A stretch of 64,000 nt of DNA from Galbula dea (Eukaryota; Chordata; Aves; Piciformes; Galbulidae): positions 496,001 to 560,000 of the forward strand of contig VWZX01001684.1 of the NCBI GenBank assembly GCA_013399015.1, written 5' to 3'. The stretch's first letter is position 1. Each line of letters opens with the position of its first letter. The position numbers and the translations under genes were made by a program. Under the pieces are notes generated by a model. That model saw nothing but the letters and a program-made list of their open reading frames with translations, had not been told where the DNA came from and did no database searches. This document shows, piece by piece, positions 49,356 to 63,744 of the stretch.

Positions 49356-52300
49356 AGCAGGTGTAGCCTTTCTGCTCAACAGGGAGGATGCTCTCTAGAT
49401 ATCTTATGTCCAACCTGAACTTAAAGAACTTTTTCTTTTTTTGTATTTGCTAGAACAATGCTATATATGCAGCTTAAGTGTGAACAGTGTGCTGAACTGA
49501 TTTTTAAATTCTTTTTATTTTTTAAACCTATAAATGGTGTATTTTCTGTGCAGCTCCCAATTCATATGTCATCATCTAAAACTAAGCAGGACATTACATT
49601 AAAGGTAGCTGCCCTGGTTAAATAATTTGATCCTAGGCTTTCAGATTCACAAATCAGGTACAATTCTGTTTAAGTTACCAAGAGAGTTTGGTTTTTTTCA
49701 TGAAAGGGATGAACTTCTTTGATGGAAATCTAAGTCTGTTGTCTTCTCAAGGTAATACGATCTCCCTTTTAGTGTAGGGCAAAGATGAGGTTGAGCCTTT
49801 CATCATCTCTAGCATACATTAGTCCAGGGAGCATCTGAAGTTTATAAAACCTACAAGAGGGTAGCACTATTTTAATGAGGTGCATACCTAAAATGAAGTA
49901 TGTACTGTTATTTATGTACTGTATGGAATCTATCAGAGATTAATGCAGGAAGGTTCAGTGGAAGGAGTGCATTTCTTGGGGCACTTTTAAAAGCCCATTT
50001 AAAAAGCACACTTTGTGAAAGTGAGTCTTGTGCAGAGAGGAATGTGAAAGAGTATCCAAGCTACTAAAGTTGGTGGAACTCTTTATTGTCACTATCATCT
50101 GTCAGGGGCTCAGAGATTGAAAGGGCTGTAGCATGTTTGATGGCATTTCTCATACCAAATTTCTTTTATGTGTTCCCTGCACTGGAGTGCTATAAAGAGG
50201 CAGACAGCAGTTTTCTGGAAAGCTCAGAAGATATGTGCTAGTTTTAACCACAAAATAAAGAGTTAAAACCAGCTGGGAAGCTTTGCATGTGGCATGTCAT
50301 TGTTTTTTTTTTTTAGCTTGTAGGAAAATGCTAACCGAGGTCCTTGTCCGAATATTTTCCAGTGCTCGGTGGTGTAAGCACTGGGTGGAGGAAGGAGGGG
50401 GCATTGCATCCAGCAAGGTGATCTCCAGAAGTAGCAGAAAGGGAGATGCTCTGCCTCTGTCCTGGGTTGGAGCTGCACACAACCACTGACAGCTGTGCAG
50501 GCATGCTGAGGGAGGGGTGGAAGAAGTTGTCCTGTTACAGCCTGCTTCACCTGGTTTATTTCATAATTGGAAAGCTGTCCTGGTAAGTGGGAGAGAGAAA
50601 TGACTTCACTGGGGATGTTCCTGGTGCTTTGAGTCTTTCATCGTCTTCCATTTCTGAGGAGTGCAGCAAATACTACAGCTGAGTATTTGCAGATGTCCTT
50701 TGAGCACTTAAGAGTTGTCTTGTCATTTCTGAGCTGTCAGCACTTTGTTAGCTGCAGAAATGTCTAGCAGCCCTGAATGGTGCTTATGAATGTTTGTCCA
50801 AATAGATGAACAAATATTTTTGGTGGCATCTGTGTGGAGGATGAATTTTCTCCCTTGTGTTTGGAGATTAAAGAAGAATTTTCGTTTTCAGTTAGCAAAC
50901 TAAGAAGCTGGGGAAACAGCACAGCTATCAGTACCAGCAGCACAGCTGAATCCAGTGCAAGGATATGAGCGTGCCTGGAGACTACAAGCAGCTCCCTGGG
51001 GTTTTCTCCCATCAGAAACATCCTCAGGAAGGGGGAGCTATCAGGAAATTGCTGAAGGGTTTATTTAGTTCTGGTTGGTTTGGTTTTGTGCCCTGATTAG
51101 GCAGAAGTACATGGGACCAGTGTAGTTGTCTCATTATATTAGCCAGGGTGCACCATGGAGTGTTGCAGCAGCAGACAGATATGGTGAGGGAAGTTCTGTC
51201 TTTGTTAATATACAGTGGCAGGGAGTCCCCACTAGCATTATGTTGTTTAGATTCTCAAGTGGGTAAAGTGAAACAGATACTTTAAGCACTGGAAGAGCGT
51301 GGCAGAAGAACTGTGTTGCTGTTGGCATCAAGTACAAGCAAGGGGAGGCAAGTGTGTTGCTCTGAAACAAGCTAACTCCACCTGAAGTGCGGGCAGCAGT
51401 CTGATCCTGTGCAGAAGTGTCTCAAGACTGTTCCCTATGCCTTCAATGAAAAAAAATAGTGCACTCTATTTGATTTTCATAGATTTCTGCATCAATCTAA
51501 AGGTCTTTGTATTTCTCTAGATACTCTTTTTGATGAAAAAAACCCCTGAACCACAGGGATGGGTTTGCTGGCTACACAGTGTGTGGATAGAGCTCTGTTA
51601 GGTGATACCTAAACTGAGATTCCATGATCCTTTTCAAGTGTGGAGGCAATATAGATGGGAGGAAGCCAAAGTTGCTTAAGAGGGTTGTAAAATCTCTTTA
51701 CCATCATTCCTCTTCTGCTTGTCTTTCTCTCCCCTGTGCACTTGTGTACATATACTCTCTGGTGCTTTTAAAGCTGGTGGTATTGCTTGTTCTCTGCCAA
51801 AGACAAGCACAGTAAAGGTGTGTAGGGATCTACATAGCATCTGGGCATCTCTTAATATGTTTGCAGCAGCAATTTCTTTTCTCCCTTACCTGCTGTATTT
51901 ACACTGTGCTAAAAGTATGCTCGGTGCCTCACAGAACAAATAGTATGAGAGCTCTCTTCTGTGTCAAGGGAGGTTAAGCTGAAGGCAGAGGAGATGTATC
52001 TAGATATAGAGAGAATTTCATGCAAGTATGTAGCTCTTAGCCAGTGCTGATCATGCAAAATTGTTGCAGGTTTTTGTGCATAATTTAATTAATTTAATTA
52101 GTTATGAAGGAAATTTGAGTTAGGTGTTTGAACAAAGCTAGGCTGAGTAATGATGATGAATGTTTTCAGGAAGAGTACTCTGGGCTTGAAAGGGGAAGTG
52201 GAAAACAGCACAGAGGTTTCAGTGAGCTGAATTCACCAAAATGTTTAAACCATTTGTCAAACTCTTGTGCTACTGTAAAAAGGTACATGTAAATCACTGA

Positions 52301-55300
52301 AACTGGCAATTTTATTTAAGATAGAAGTATAAGCAGAAGTACAACATTAAAATCCCCTTTCATGCGGGAAGACTGGGATTTTAAGAATATTTAAAGCTGT
52401 TAATGGCCAGTCAGCTGCTTTTCTGAACTGCTGACTTCACACATACCATTTCCTTTTTCAGGTTTTTACAACCTCACATCTTCCGACTTCTAAAGCAGGA
52501 TGGGGAGGGAGGGAAAGAGGAGAAAAGCTATTTTTATTTTCCACTAGCTGTAGAGCAGCTTTAGACTTCAATTTTTAAAATTACTGTCAAATTAGGAAAG
52601 GTGGAATCTATATGACATAGATTTTTCTCATTTGTTGATACTAGCTATGCTGTTTAATTAGGACACTTTTTCTACTGTTTTTATTTATAAGTATTTATTT
52701 CTTATTTCAGGAATTTTGGGGACAAGTCTTTGGTCTAAACCTTGTTAGCATTGCTTTTTAAAATACACAATGCATTGCTCTGTGCTGAATAATACACATA
52801 GTACTGTTGGAGGGTTTAGAGAGATTTTTGTAGTCTTGAAATGTATGACTTACTGTAATTACAGTTGCTCATATTCTGAAACAGATCATAAACTTACCTG
52901 GAGAGAGGGCAGAACATTTACAGGCAGTATTTTACTGCAGACAGCTTAAAAGTTTGTTTATGCTAATCACTTCATAAATAGTGAGCAGTACACTTTTGGT
53001 GACTTTCTGAGGAATTTTGCAAGTGCAGAAAGTTTCTTCTTTATGTTAAGGCAAATCACATTACAAAATGATATTTGTAAAGACTAGGTACCCAGTCTTT
53101 TCCTTTATCAGCTTAAGAAATATTCAGACTTAGCTGTTGCAATAATACACATGGCTAGCTAATATTTGCTATTTGGAGAGCCCATAAATTTGACAGAACT
53201 TTATCTCTCCTAGCTCTGTTTTTATCAGCTTGAAGAGGAGGTGTTCAGATTTATCAGCTCATTAGAAGTTCTGCTGTATGAAAACATGGAAATTTAATTT
53301 CCTTTCCTTGAAATAATAATATTTTTTGTTGTTGTTGTTACAAAGAATGTGAACAGAAAGAGTTTCCAGCTTAGGTCAAGTTTCTTGTCAGAACACCAAC
53401 TGTTACTGTATTTGTGTGCATGAATGGGAGAAGACCTGATATTTATGTTTTGGTTTGAAATCCTACATTTGTAATGCTAAATAGTACTGATTTTACAACT
53501 ACAGAGCTTGTGTTATGTGCAAACTTCTGACACAATCATGTAATTTATTTTTTCTTTTAGTTGTTGGGATCTTTTCTATAATGATAACACAGTACACTCT
53601 AAAATATGTAACCTAATTATCCTCTATTGTATAAATAATATGTTTTTGTGTCTTGAAGTGTACTAAATGAGTCTACACACCAGGTAACTTGCTGGAAAGT
53701 AAATTTTAAGTATTGGAAATTTAAAGTATTGCATGTGACAGAAGACTGGGCTGAAGCCTTACTCTATTTGCCTCTTTTCAGTCCCTTAAAGACTTGTGAA
53801 AACAGTATGAAGTAGGGTTTTTATGTAAAAGATAAGATGAACAGATGATTAGGTTTAAAGGTATTCCAGATTTGTGTAGGATAACTTTGAAGTCATGCAG
53901 TTAAGCCACACTTTTTTGGGAAGTGGCTGATGTCTGTAGGTCCATGTTTCCCATGAGTGGAAGCTGAAGTGGGAACCACGGCTGCTGAGCTGTGTGTCAG
54001 TCCCCAGAGGAGGTTGTGCTGGTCCTTTTCTTCAAGGGTGCTCTGCAGTATTGGCCATAACGACCAGCAAGAAGGAGACAAAGAGTGGTAATAGCGATGG
54101 GAGCATGGTGTCGCTGGCTGGTGGTTGTAACGGGTGTCTCATGTTTCTAATGCTGGTGGTGAAAGCAAATGTAGGACTTGTACATACAAAGAGTTGGAAG
54201 GGAATATTTCTTTGCTTACTTTGTGCCTATTCTCTCTAAACTGGTTTTGCTGTTCAAACTATGCATAATTCTTCTCCTCGCTCATGTGTGGAAGTTTGAT
54301 CTGAAAGTATTTGTAAAAGAAGGGGTCTTAAGAGAGGGGCAAATAAAACTCCTTGTTCAGATACAGTCTGAAAAATGTCTGTGTTCCAAGGTAAAATTAA
54401 GAAGATGCCTCAGTCCTTATCCAGTGGAGACTGCCCATTGATGACTGTTCCTTCCTCCCCTGAGGACAGTACTGGTGAAGACTGAGTTACTGCATTTATA
54501 CCAGTGGTAGGGTCACAAAGCTAACTGGCTCTCAAATTAGTGTCTCTGAGAATGACGTGCAGAGTCATTGACAGAAAAACCTTAATCTTTTTGGTGGGGA
54601 CTAAACCCACAACCTGCTGGTTGCTTGGGCTTCTTTTAAGTGTTACATTTGTCTCCATAATCCTCTGCCATGTATTTTTATGAACAGGCATGCAGTCAAG
54701 ATAAACTTGCACTAGGAAGTCCTAAATATGCATGATTTTTTTCAGGACATGCAGCTTGCTCAAATGCCTGGCTTACAGTGAGAAGGATAATGGAGAAGCA
54801 CTGCAGAATAAACAGAGAATGATTTTGACATTTTCTGTCAAAAATACTAGAATACTAGCTTCTTTGAAATGCAGCAATGCATGTCCTTTGAGTAATTCTT
54901 TCAAAATAAGAAGAGCAAAGTTAGACGGGAAAAATGTTTTCCATCCTGTTTTCTGACACCTAGTACTATGTAGCAGAAACTTGGAGAGGGTGAAGGCTTA
55001 GGCTTGTCTACTAAGACACTGTTGTCTGACAAAAGACTCACACAGTGGGAGGTGGTTGGTAGAAATGATTTGGAGATTAACAATAAAAACTGCAGTAAAG
55101 AATTAAAGGCAGATGAATACTTTCCATCTGATTTGTAAAAAAGTAACTGATGAAAGGGACACTAATCAGAGAAAGAATAAAACAGTTTACAGGATTAATT
55201 GAGATGTAAATGATGTGAAGAATACCCTTCTTGAGTGTGGAGGTTCTCCATGACTCTTTAAGTTGAAGGTATTTTGATTAATCTGATGATTATCCTAGCT

Positions 55301-57932
55301 TCATGGATTTTTTTTTTTTTCCCCTCAGTTTTTTTAGGTTTCTTAATTTACAGCAGACAGCTTCTCACTGGTATCTGCTATGGATTCTGTACTGCTATTC
55401 CCTCTGAATCAGTGGGTTTTGACCATTTCTGACTGTGATTGACAGTCACTACGCTTAGCTTGGTCTTTGAAACTTTGCTTTCCATTTTGCTGTTTTGGGC
55501 ACCCTAATGTCATTACACTTCAGCCTTGCCATTGCATTTCTTTGTTTGCTTATATATTCCTGACTTTTTTTTGTTTCATTTTTCCTTTCATTTCTAGAAG
55601 CTGCTTGGTTGATTTCCTAACCTCAGCTTTCTGTATCATTCACTTGGCTTGCTTGCTTAAGTGCACATCCAAGAATGCTTTGAGCTCTGTCCTTTCTACA
55701 TAACTTTGCCAAAATGTCCCTGAATGTTTCTCACTTGTGTTTGCTGGTGACTTTCTTCTGCTTTGTGGTGGGTGTGCTGTGGGTTAAACCAGTCTGGTGA
55801 TGGTGAGTGCAATGTCAGAGGGCTCTGTCTTGGTTAGCAAAGGACATAAGCAGCAAACCATAAGGAAGGCAGTTAATTGCGTAAGCTGATGGAAAGCTGT
55901 TCCAAGGTCTATCTCTGCAAAAGAAGTTCCATTTTATTTCACTCTGTCCCTGCTCTATTTTGGAGGTAAGTGCTTTTCATTTTGATATAATTCAGCAGCA
56001 TGTTGGGATTGTTAGGTGAAGGCTCAGAAATACTGTTCTTGACTGCCTTCTCTGACAAACAGCACTAACTACAAGCTACTTTAATAGCAGCTCTAAACTG
56101 AATACTTAAGTGTAACTGAGGTTTAAGTAGCACCTCTTCAAACTGGGAATATATTGTATTCCTACAGTTGGCTTTTCCTCTTTTCAAATAACGCTTTCAG
56201 AACTTTCAGTTGTCTTATATTTTTAACAGGCTAGTGGGCATGCTGTAAAATAGCCTATCTGGTACAACACAAGGTAATGAAAAGCTGGAATCCTTTTTAT
56301 GTTCTGACAGGCGCTCCGGTTGTGCTAAACTTGATGACTATCACTGTGGGGTTGGAATCTTTATTACTGCACCAAGTGCAATCTGGTACTTGGAACAAAA
56401 AGATAAAAACCATGCACTGTTTTAAAGTAATCTGTAAAAACGGTTACTTTGACTCTGCATCACCTTTCATGATTTATTGCTTGCAGCAGAAAAGCTTTGA
56501 ATTTGTGCAGGAGTGTACAAAAATACCAAGTATTTCAAATTTATTTGGTGGCTTAAAAGGATTTCTGTTCTTAATCCTGATGTTTTATGTTATGAATGCT
56601 ATTGTGTAGCAAAACATGATTATTTTCTGTATTCAGTTTTATTTATAACTGCTTTCAAGTCTTAATCTTAAGGGGTTTTGTAATAACTGTCCACACACAG
56701 TAATAACATGTGCACACACACACACTAAATGAATTCTTCAGTCACTGGCATTTTTAAAACCATATTTAATTAGTTTCCACCATGAAACTTGTACTGTATG
56801 AAGTTTTCGTTGTCCAGTCCATTTCCATTGTGTGCAAGTTCCTCAGAGTAAGGTCACAGTGTCAGGAAGATACCCAACTGTATGACACTGCTGTTATATG
56901 TGATATGTGTGATGTTTGTGGTGGTGTTTTGTGTATTTTGTTGTTTTCTTTTTTAGCATGTTAGTATAAGACTCAAGAAATTCCAAGTAGTTAACTTGAT
57001 TCCAACTATCATTCCTTTTATGTAACGCTGGGAAGATGGAGCTTCTAAAAATGTTACCTTTGGCAAAAGTTAGCTTGAAAAAGTATATACATATTTAAAT
57101 TGAAAAGAAAAATCTTGAACTTTTGATGTCAATTTTAACCTTGAAAGGAAATGATCAAAGAAGATAACTCAGAAATTTGAATTTATTTTTACTCGTTATT
57201 AGAGTTAATGGAAAAGGGTAATAAACTTGCTGGCTTTGATGCTTTGAGGCTAAAAAGCTTTAAATGAGATTGATTTGAACACAGTGAAATTTCAAAAAAC
57301 TAGATGCTGGGGTTGAAAATCACAGTAAAACACAGTGTGTTCTGTTTTAAAATAGTATAACTGATCAGGTCCTTCTAGTTTCTAAACCCTATGAGAGTGT
57401 GTCTTGCTGCTTTTATCTGCTGTTAGTGTTTCCCTAACAGGTTCTCTGTGATCTGTTAAAAGTCCTAGTGGGCAGGGGTATCAGTGAGCACCTGGGCCCT
57501 TGTGCAGATATCTTCCATCAGTGTTGTGCTGCTTTCCACTGAGGTTGTGCAAGATAGTGTGTTTTACCCAATTAATGTATAAAGTATATGTATAAAAGTC
57601 TGTCTTCCATTTTTCAGTAATGTTTGTTGGGGAAAAGAGGAATTAAGCATGTTTCATATCTTTCTTTGTATTAAAATCCACAGAAAATGCAAATCACTAT
57701 ACATTGAACTGTCTAAACCAATGAAATAAAAGTTTAGCTTCTGTACCCTTGCTGCTTTGATATCTGTTGTTTACATGCTGTTCTTCTACACAGTTTGTTA
57801 AACATTTGCAACTTAAAACCAGCAAGATAATTATATACCAATACAAAAAAAAAATCCTCCTTTCCAAAAAAGAAAGCCCAAACCCCAACAAGAACAACCT
57901 CCTCCCTAACTTGTTGTATTGCTACTCCACAG

Positions 57933-58040
57933 GAAACTGTTGTGCTGAAAGGAAGAATTAACTGGTCTTTCAACTTCAGCCTTTTTGTTGTGAGAGGGAA
58001 GATCACAGAAGTGTTACCATGGGGAGAACAGCAACTAAAG
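57933..58040 (+). CDS. Possible isolated exon, product unknown
   Basis: An acceptor (TTGTATTGCTACTCCACAG) and a good donor, TAAAG|GTAAGG, enclose exactly 36 codons (phase 0 at both ends). The peptide includes LKGRINWSFNFSLFVVRGKI. It cannot be read in phase between exon 2 and exon 3 of the plus-strand model (the required frame has a stop), so it would have to belong to another isoform or be a chance match. Confidence 0.2.
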
Positions 58041-61000
58041 GTAAGGCCTGGTAGCTTTTATACAAGAGGAAAGAAAATAGAGAACCTGCTAAATTCTATT
58101 TTTGAAGCTAATGGGATATTACTTGACAATTACTATACTGTTTAGTTCAAAGAAGCCAGTTTATGGTATGTACTGAATACAGGTAAATTCAAACTTCACA
58201 TTGTTTTAGAGTAAGTGTGCTAAATTTGGCTTATCCTAGAGTTCTGCAAGTTCAACCAAAGCAATTTGTCCTGTGACAGCTTTGAAGCCATTATACTCTG
58301 GAGCTGAAGAATGTGTCTAGGTGTGATATTAAATAAAAAGTAGTGCTTCATTCTGTAACTGCCTATAATTTAGCAGGATGATAACCAAATAGTACAAGTA
58401 ATCAAATTTTATCACAATAAATAGCATTAACAGCTGTCTCTTGAAGATAAAATGAATGTTTTTAAGGAAACTTATCCACAGATGTACAGTGTACTACCAA
58501 GGTGTGATTTCTTTAGTGTTACATCTGCTAAAATAAAGAGTGAGACTTAAGAAGAAACAAGGGTGTTTGGGTTGATGAAACAAAAAGAATGTGGAGAGAG
58601 AAAGACCTGCTGTCTGAAGCCAGGTTGCTGCTGCTTTTCAAAGCTTTCTGATGGGTAGTCCTCCCCTGTAAAAGGCTGCTAACACTTTTGTGCTTTTCTT
58701 GATCTTTCAGTCTTCAGCCCAAGCTGCTTTATGTGCGTGTGCACTCCCTTGGTAAATAGTTGTCTTTCGCTATAGGAGATTTCTGTAATGGCAGGAGTCA
58801 TCCATTTAGTTGTTGCACTAGGAGTTTATGGAGGAAGTCTGTCCCCTTCTCTTGTAGGTTTTCTGCATGGCTGTTGTCTAAATATACTAAAAGAAACACC
58901 CTGTTCCAGGCAGATAAGATAAAAATCCCACTAGGGACACATAAAAAGAAGGGAAAGGAGACATTTCATGTTCTATCTTGATATACTCAGCCGTGTGCTC
59001 TGGGGCTGGGTGAAGGGTAGCTGAAAGGTGCTTGCAACCCTATGTGGTAGGAAGTTAAGAAAGACCCTTCCTGAGCAATGGTAAGTCTTGAGCTTGTCTT
59101 GATAAACTTCATCTGAAGGCAAATAACGACATGGCATGGGAAGAGCAAATGTTTCTGTCACCCAAAAGTATTTCTTATCCATCAGGAAGAGACAAGGGGG
59201 CTCTTTGAGAAAAGTGTTCGCCTGCCATGTTTCGAACACCTGACAGAGTTGAAGAGTTTTAGGTGGCCAAGAAATAGCAGCAGAAACCTCTAAAGCAGGA
59301 CTGTGAACTGCTTTTTCCCCACATTATACAGCAAGCAAATAGCAAGTCTTAAAAGATAACATATATGTGCCTCCTCATGTAACACACCGTTCTGTGGTAA
59401 ACACTCATACGGTCAATAGACAAAATGCTTACCAGCATGCAGACAAAGCAATCATCTTGCTTGTTGAAGGGTTAACTCTCCCCAGAAGGAAGTATATTGC
59501 AGAATTTTAAAGCATCTCAGACAAGAAGCTGGAGTTTAGCATGGATGTTTATAAGAGGAACTGTATACATTGGTCACCAGACTATCTTTACCAGACCTTA
59601 TAGTCTAAAGGTGCCTTTACTGATTATTTTTGGGTTGATTTTTTTTGGCATTCACAATTTAGTCAAGATAGCTTGTTTTTTTTTCTTCTTCCCTGTCTCT
59701 AATTTCTTGCATGATAGATGTGGTTGCTCTTGCCTGTTTTCTGTTGAGTAATCTTATCAGCAAGGGTTACAGATAGGGTGGGAGAAGTGTAAACACATGT
59801 AATTCTGAATCGGGAAGCAGAAAGCACTATGTTAAATAATTTTACTCTAATCTTATTTTGTATCTATAGCTTCAGTTTATGAACTGCACTGTAGAAAAAA
59901 AACTAGTTGGTGAACAACAAAATAGGCTGCTTTTGTAACATTAGTATATGCTGTATTCTAACCTTGCTGCCTAAGAGAAAACAATCTTTCATGGGGCTTT
60001 GAAAATAAGTACTTAGTCTGTATGTATTATAGGCTAAATCTATATATGTTTACATAGCAAGTATGTAAACTCCATATAATTAGATGTATTACTATATTTG
60101 TAAAACTTGTTTTGAAAATGGTATCCCATTTTTAGAGAGCCAAGTAGCATGTGGTTTTGGTCCACAGTAGCAACATTTCGTTTTCATTTCTGCTTGAGAC
60201 AATGATCTAAAGCATATTGTGTTTTACATTGAAAGGTGGACTGAAACTTGCCTCTTCAAAAGTGGACTTTCTGAGTAGAGGAAGACAGACAATGAATTAA
60301 ACCAACCTGTTTGTTTTTTGTCACCCTGAGCTTCAAGACTCTACAACTAAGTTGTCTCTTCTGTCCCTAATTCCCCTTTTCTAGTCCACTTCTCAGGTTT
60401 TAAGGAATTAGTCATTGAATGTGGCTAGGTGAAGAAGTAGAAAATACTTATTGTACCTGCCGGAGTATTTCCCTCTTTCATATCCTCATATTTGAGGTTT
60501 GACCTCCAAAGTTTGACAACCCGAAGGGAGTCATCTTCCTCAGCCCAGTGATTTGGTATAATGGTCTTCCATATCTTAATTTTGTTTTCAGTAATCATCT
60601 GAAACTAAATTTACTAGAATTTAGTAATCAGTTTTTCAAATGTAGATTGGCATGCATTAAAAAAGACCAAAAAACCCCACATGTATTTCATACTTATAAA
60701 ATTGGATTTTAATAAAATCTTATTTTCTTAAATGTTGCTTTTGAAAGTGAAGTGTAAATTCTTAATGTACCCTAATTGCTGACATTGAAAGAGGCACACC
60801 AAATCAAGGCATCTAGCAAAAGTGCAGTGTAGATGGGGGGAAAGTTTTCTGAGCTGGTAGTAGATACAGGGAATCTCCTGTGAAAACAGGTTAGTATTCT
60901 TGCTGCTTGTAGCTTTTTGTCTGCTTAGGCAAAATGCTCCAGCTTGGTAATGGTCTTCCCAGTGTTGAAGGTCGGAATGAATAAAAGCAAGGGGAGCCTC

Positions 61001-62845
61001 TGAAAATAATCTTGGTTTTATTCAGGCCTACTTTTGCATGCTTCATCAGGGTGAGTTTTACTTGAGTGTTAGGTAAATTTCTGGCTATTAAAAATGAATG
61101 ATGATGGTGCTTTCAGTTCACTATGAGTGAAGATGCCTCCACTTCAAATGAAATAGATCTTTAAACTATTGAGGAATCAATTTCTTCTCATTAATGTCAT
61201 CATCTCTCTTGTTCTCCTAGGTTCTAATGGCTGATGATAAAAAAAAAGTGTTGCTCAGAGTATTCCATTTCAGCATTCATATTTGCTGAGGTATTTGTGA
61301 GATAGGCACTAAACCTAGTTGTTACAGGAAGTAAATAATTTGGGTGCCGGTTGCCGGTGAGAACTCATCTGGTGTCCAGGCTGTGGTTTTTCACAGTCTT
61401 TCACCTGCTGTTGATATCTCTCCTCATGAAAGGCTGTCATCTTGTTTGAGATCTGGTACTGTTGGGTAGATACTCTTTCATGACTCCGTCCTTTCAAGCT
61501 GTGTTCACAGGAAGCAGTTATTAATTGTCATCTTCAGTAAGTTTCTTCTGTGGGACTCCACTGAATTTCCTCTTTGGAAGTAAGCAGACTGAGAAGTTAT
61601 CTGTTCGTAAGCTGTCAGCCTGATGTCTGTGACAGTTTTTGGGAAGCCTGACAACTGAGCTTGTAGAACATACTGGTGATTGCCACTGCCTAGTAGAAAA
61701 CTAGAGGAGTTTGGGATCAATGACAGAAGGTTGTTATGATTCAGCTCTTGCTTTATATGGCAGTGCCTCGATAAATAATGAAAGAAGTGGGACAGAAATG
61801 AGGAACATCACATGTTGTTTGTCATTACTCTTTGTTTCAAGAAAAGCCTTAGTTACAGAAGTCACTGAAGAGAAACACTATTAGGGCTTAATCTCTGCTG
61901 CAGAACAACTGATAGTATCTCAGGAGTTTCTGATCTGCTGAGCTGCTGCTTATGCCAGGACAGGAGTGTTTTTATTCCAAGTGCAAGCCAATCAATAGGT
62001 AAAGACTTAAGTACAAGCAAGTGCAGGAATCAGCTACCAACACAATCTCTGGGTACAAGCAAGCACCTGTAACAGTTTGGGCTAACTAGGGTGACCAAGG
62101 CGAGGCATGCACCCTCCCAGAGAAGCAGCCCTGTATCTGAAGACTGAAAGGAATGAGTGGAACTGGTGCTCTGTCTTCTCCATTCTAGCTTCCCAGCCCC
62201 CTGTGTGTCTCTTACGTGCTGAAATAGGGCAAAAGTGAAATATGACAAACTCCTTTCTGTATACATGGAGAGATGAATGATGGAGAGCATAGAGTCTTCT
62301 GAATGTTTGGGTTTTTTAGAGAACTGACATGCACTGAGATAGCTGCTTGCATCTGAGTATTCAAGAATTTAATACAGAATGGAATCTTTAACTCAGAAAT
62401 GTGCTTTCGGGCTGGGTTGTTTATTTTTTTTTTTACTTGATTCTTGGTTCATAGTGGTCAAGACAAGATTTAAAAAGATATCCAGTGATCTTGAAGATCT
62501 GAAATTGCATGTAGATTGAGTAAAGCTGTTAAAAATTAGGAGAGGGGTGGCTCTTTGTGGAGCTCATACTACGTTTTCTGCAACTAGAGTTATTCTGATA
62601 ATGTAATATAAAGTAGTTAAAAGCTCTGTTTATTCATGCTGTACCTGTCAGTGTGTTTTGAGAGAAAAATAACACTGTGATTAGATTTACAGTACAAATG
62701 CCTTTTTGATTATGCACTGAAACTAATAAAAAAGTCAATATTTGGAACAAGACTTTCTGTATTGTTTGAAAGGATTCTGTATTGTGCTGGACATCGTTAT
62801 GATGTGAGTATTACATTTATGATGTAATGGAATCTTGTCTTTTAG

Positions 62846-62914
62846 ATTCAAAGAATATTAGAAAAGAGAAAGATGGAAAGAATCAGCAGGCAAACAACCC
62901 GTCTGTAAGCAGTG
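62846..62914 (+). CDS. Candidate exon 3 of plus-strand gene
   Basis: The acceptor GGAATCTTGTCTTTTAG is followed by an exon where only one frame is open to the donor. It uses the G left by exon 2 to form Asp and reads SKNIRKEKDGKNQQANNPS. Two donors are possible: CCCGTCT|GTAAGC (end 62904) or AGCAGTG|GTAGGT (end 62914). The lysine- and asparagine-rich, low-complexity composition suggests a disordered N-terminal region. The rest of the gene lies beyond the window or in exons I did not find. Confidence 0.4.
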
Positions 62915-63744
62915 GTAGGTATTGCAGCTGTCAGGTTATTGGTTAAGGAAAAAAATTCCATAAAGGAAAAAAGTGTATATTTCAGGTTGTACTATCTTCT
63001 GAGGCTCTTTTTTCTTCAATACCATTGCTTTTGTATAACTCTGCTAGGAATGTATGTTTTGGTATAGAAAATAATGGTTGAAACTGCTTGACTTGAGCCT
63101 GATAATTTTACTAGCTAAGAAAAGTGCTCTTCATTTATATAATCAAAGATGCTGTGTGTACATTTTTTGTTTTGTTTTTTAGGTCATTACTTATCTGTCT
63201 GTCCTTCTCATAATGTATTTCCCAGTTTCTTGCCTTTTCTGCCAGTTATCTTAATGTGTTTGCTGGTGCCAAAGAAAGGATTTTCAGTTTTTAATAATAA
63301 TAATGAATTTTTAGGATTGCCAAGTGGATTAAATAGCCTGAGATTCTAATTTTACTTTAAAGAAATTATTTTTTCAAGTGACTTGTTGGGTTTTTTTATA
63401 ATAAAAGAAGGAAACTACACATTTGCCAGCTTGTCAAACTTACAGCCTCAGCAGATGCCATAGGGCAGCATATACCTGGGATTGCTGGCAGTTGAGGTTT
63501 TGTGGGCTGCCATGGGAGTGCAGCATCTCCTTATATGCACTTTGTATGTTCATGGTGGCTGCTTGAATTTGGGGCGATAAGAAATGTTGTGAATACAGTC
63601 AACTGTAGTAGAAGAGTCCCTTCAGGATTTATCAGTTAATTCTTGATAAAATGTCACTAAAATATCTTTCTGGAAACCATTTCCAAGCAAATAAAGAACA
63701 AAGATGAGGTTAGGAACAGCTGAGATGGATTTGCCAAGTTTGAA
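62915..63744. other. AT-rich, no feature seen
   Basis: Intron-like sequence between candidate exon 3 and the CR1 fragment at the right edge. Confidence 0.45.

Larger units (their letters stand above)
45988..62845 (+). other. Intron-like AT-rich stretch of the plus-strand model
   Basis: About 16.9 kb. It contains a 24-bp tandem repeat (47863-47944), a poly(T) run (49340-49355), a short AC run (56710-56725) and a possible alternative exon at 57933-58040. I see no recognisable transposon and no RNA gene. Several acceptor-like sites (before 50319, near 48664 and at 61222) lack a matching open frame in phase. Confidence 0.4.

Noticed and set aside
56277..56609. Plus-strand open frame of 110 codons with hydrophobic stretches
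   Set aside because: No splice signals, promoter or family features; consistent with a chance frame.
61222..61290. Plus-strand acceptor followed by an open frame (MADDKKKVLLRVF)
   Set aside because: The frame ends in TGA just before the only donor-like site, and the other frames stop early.
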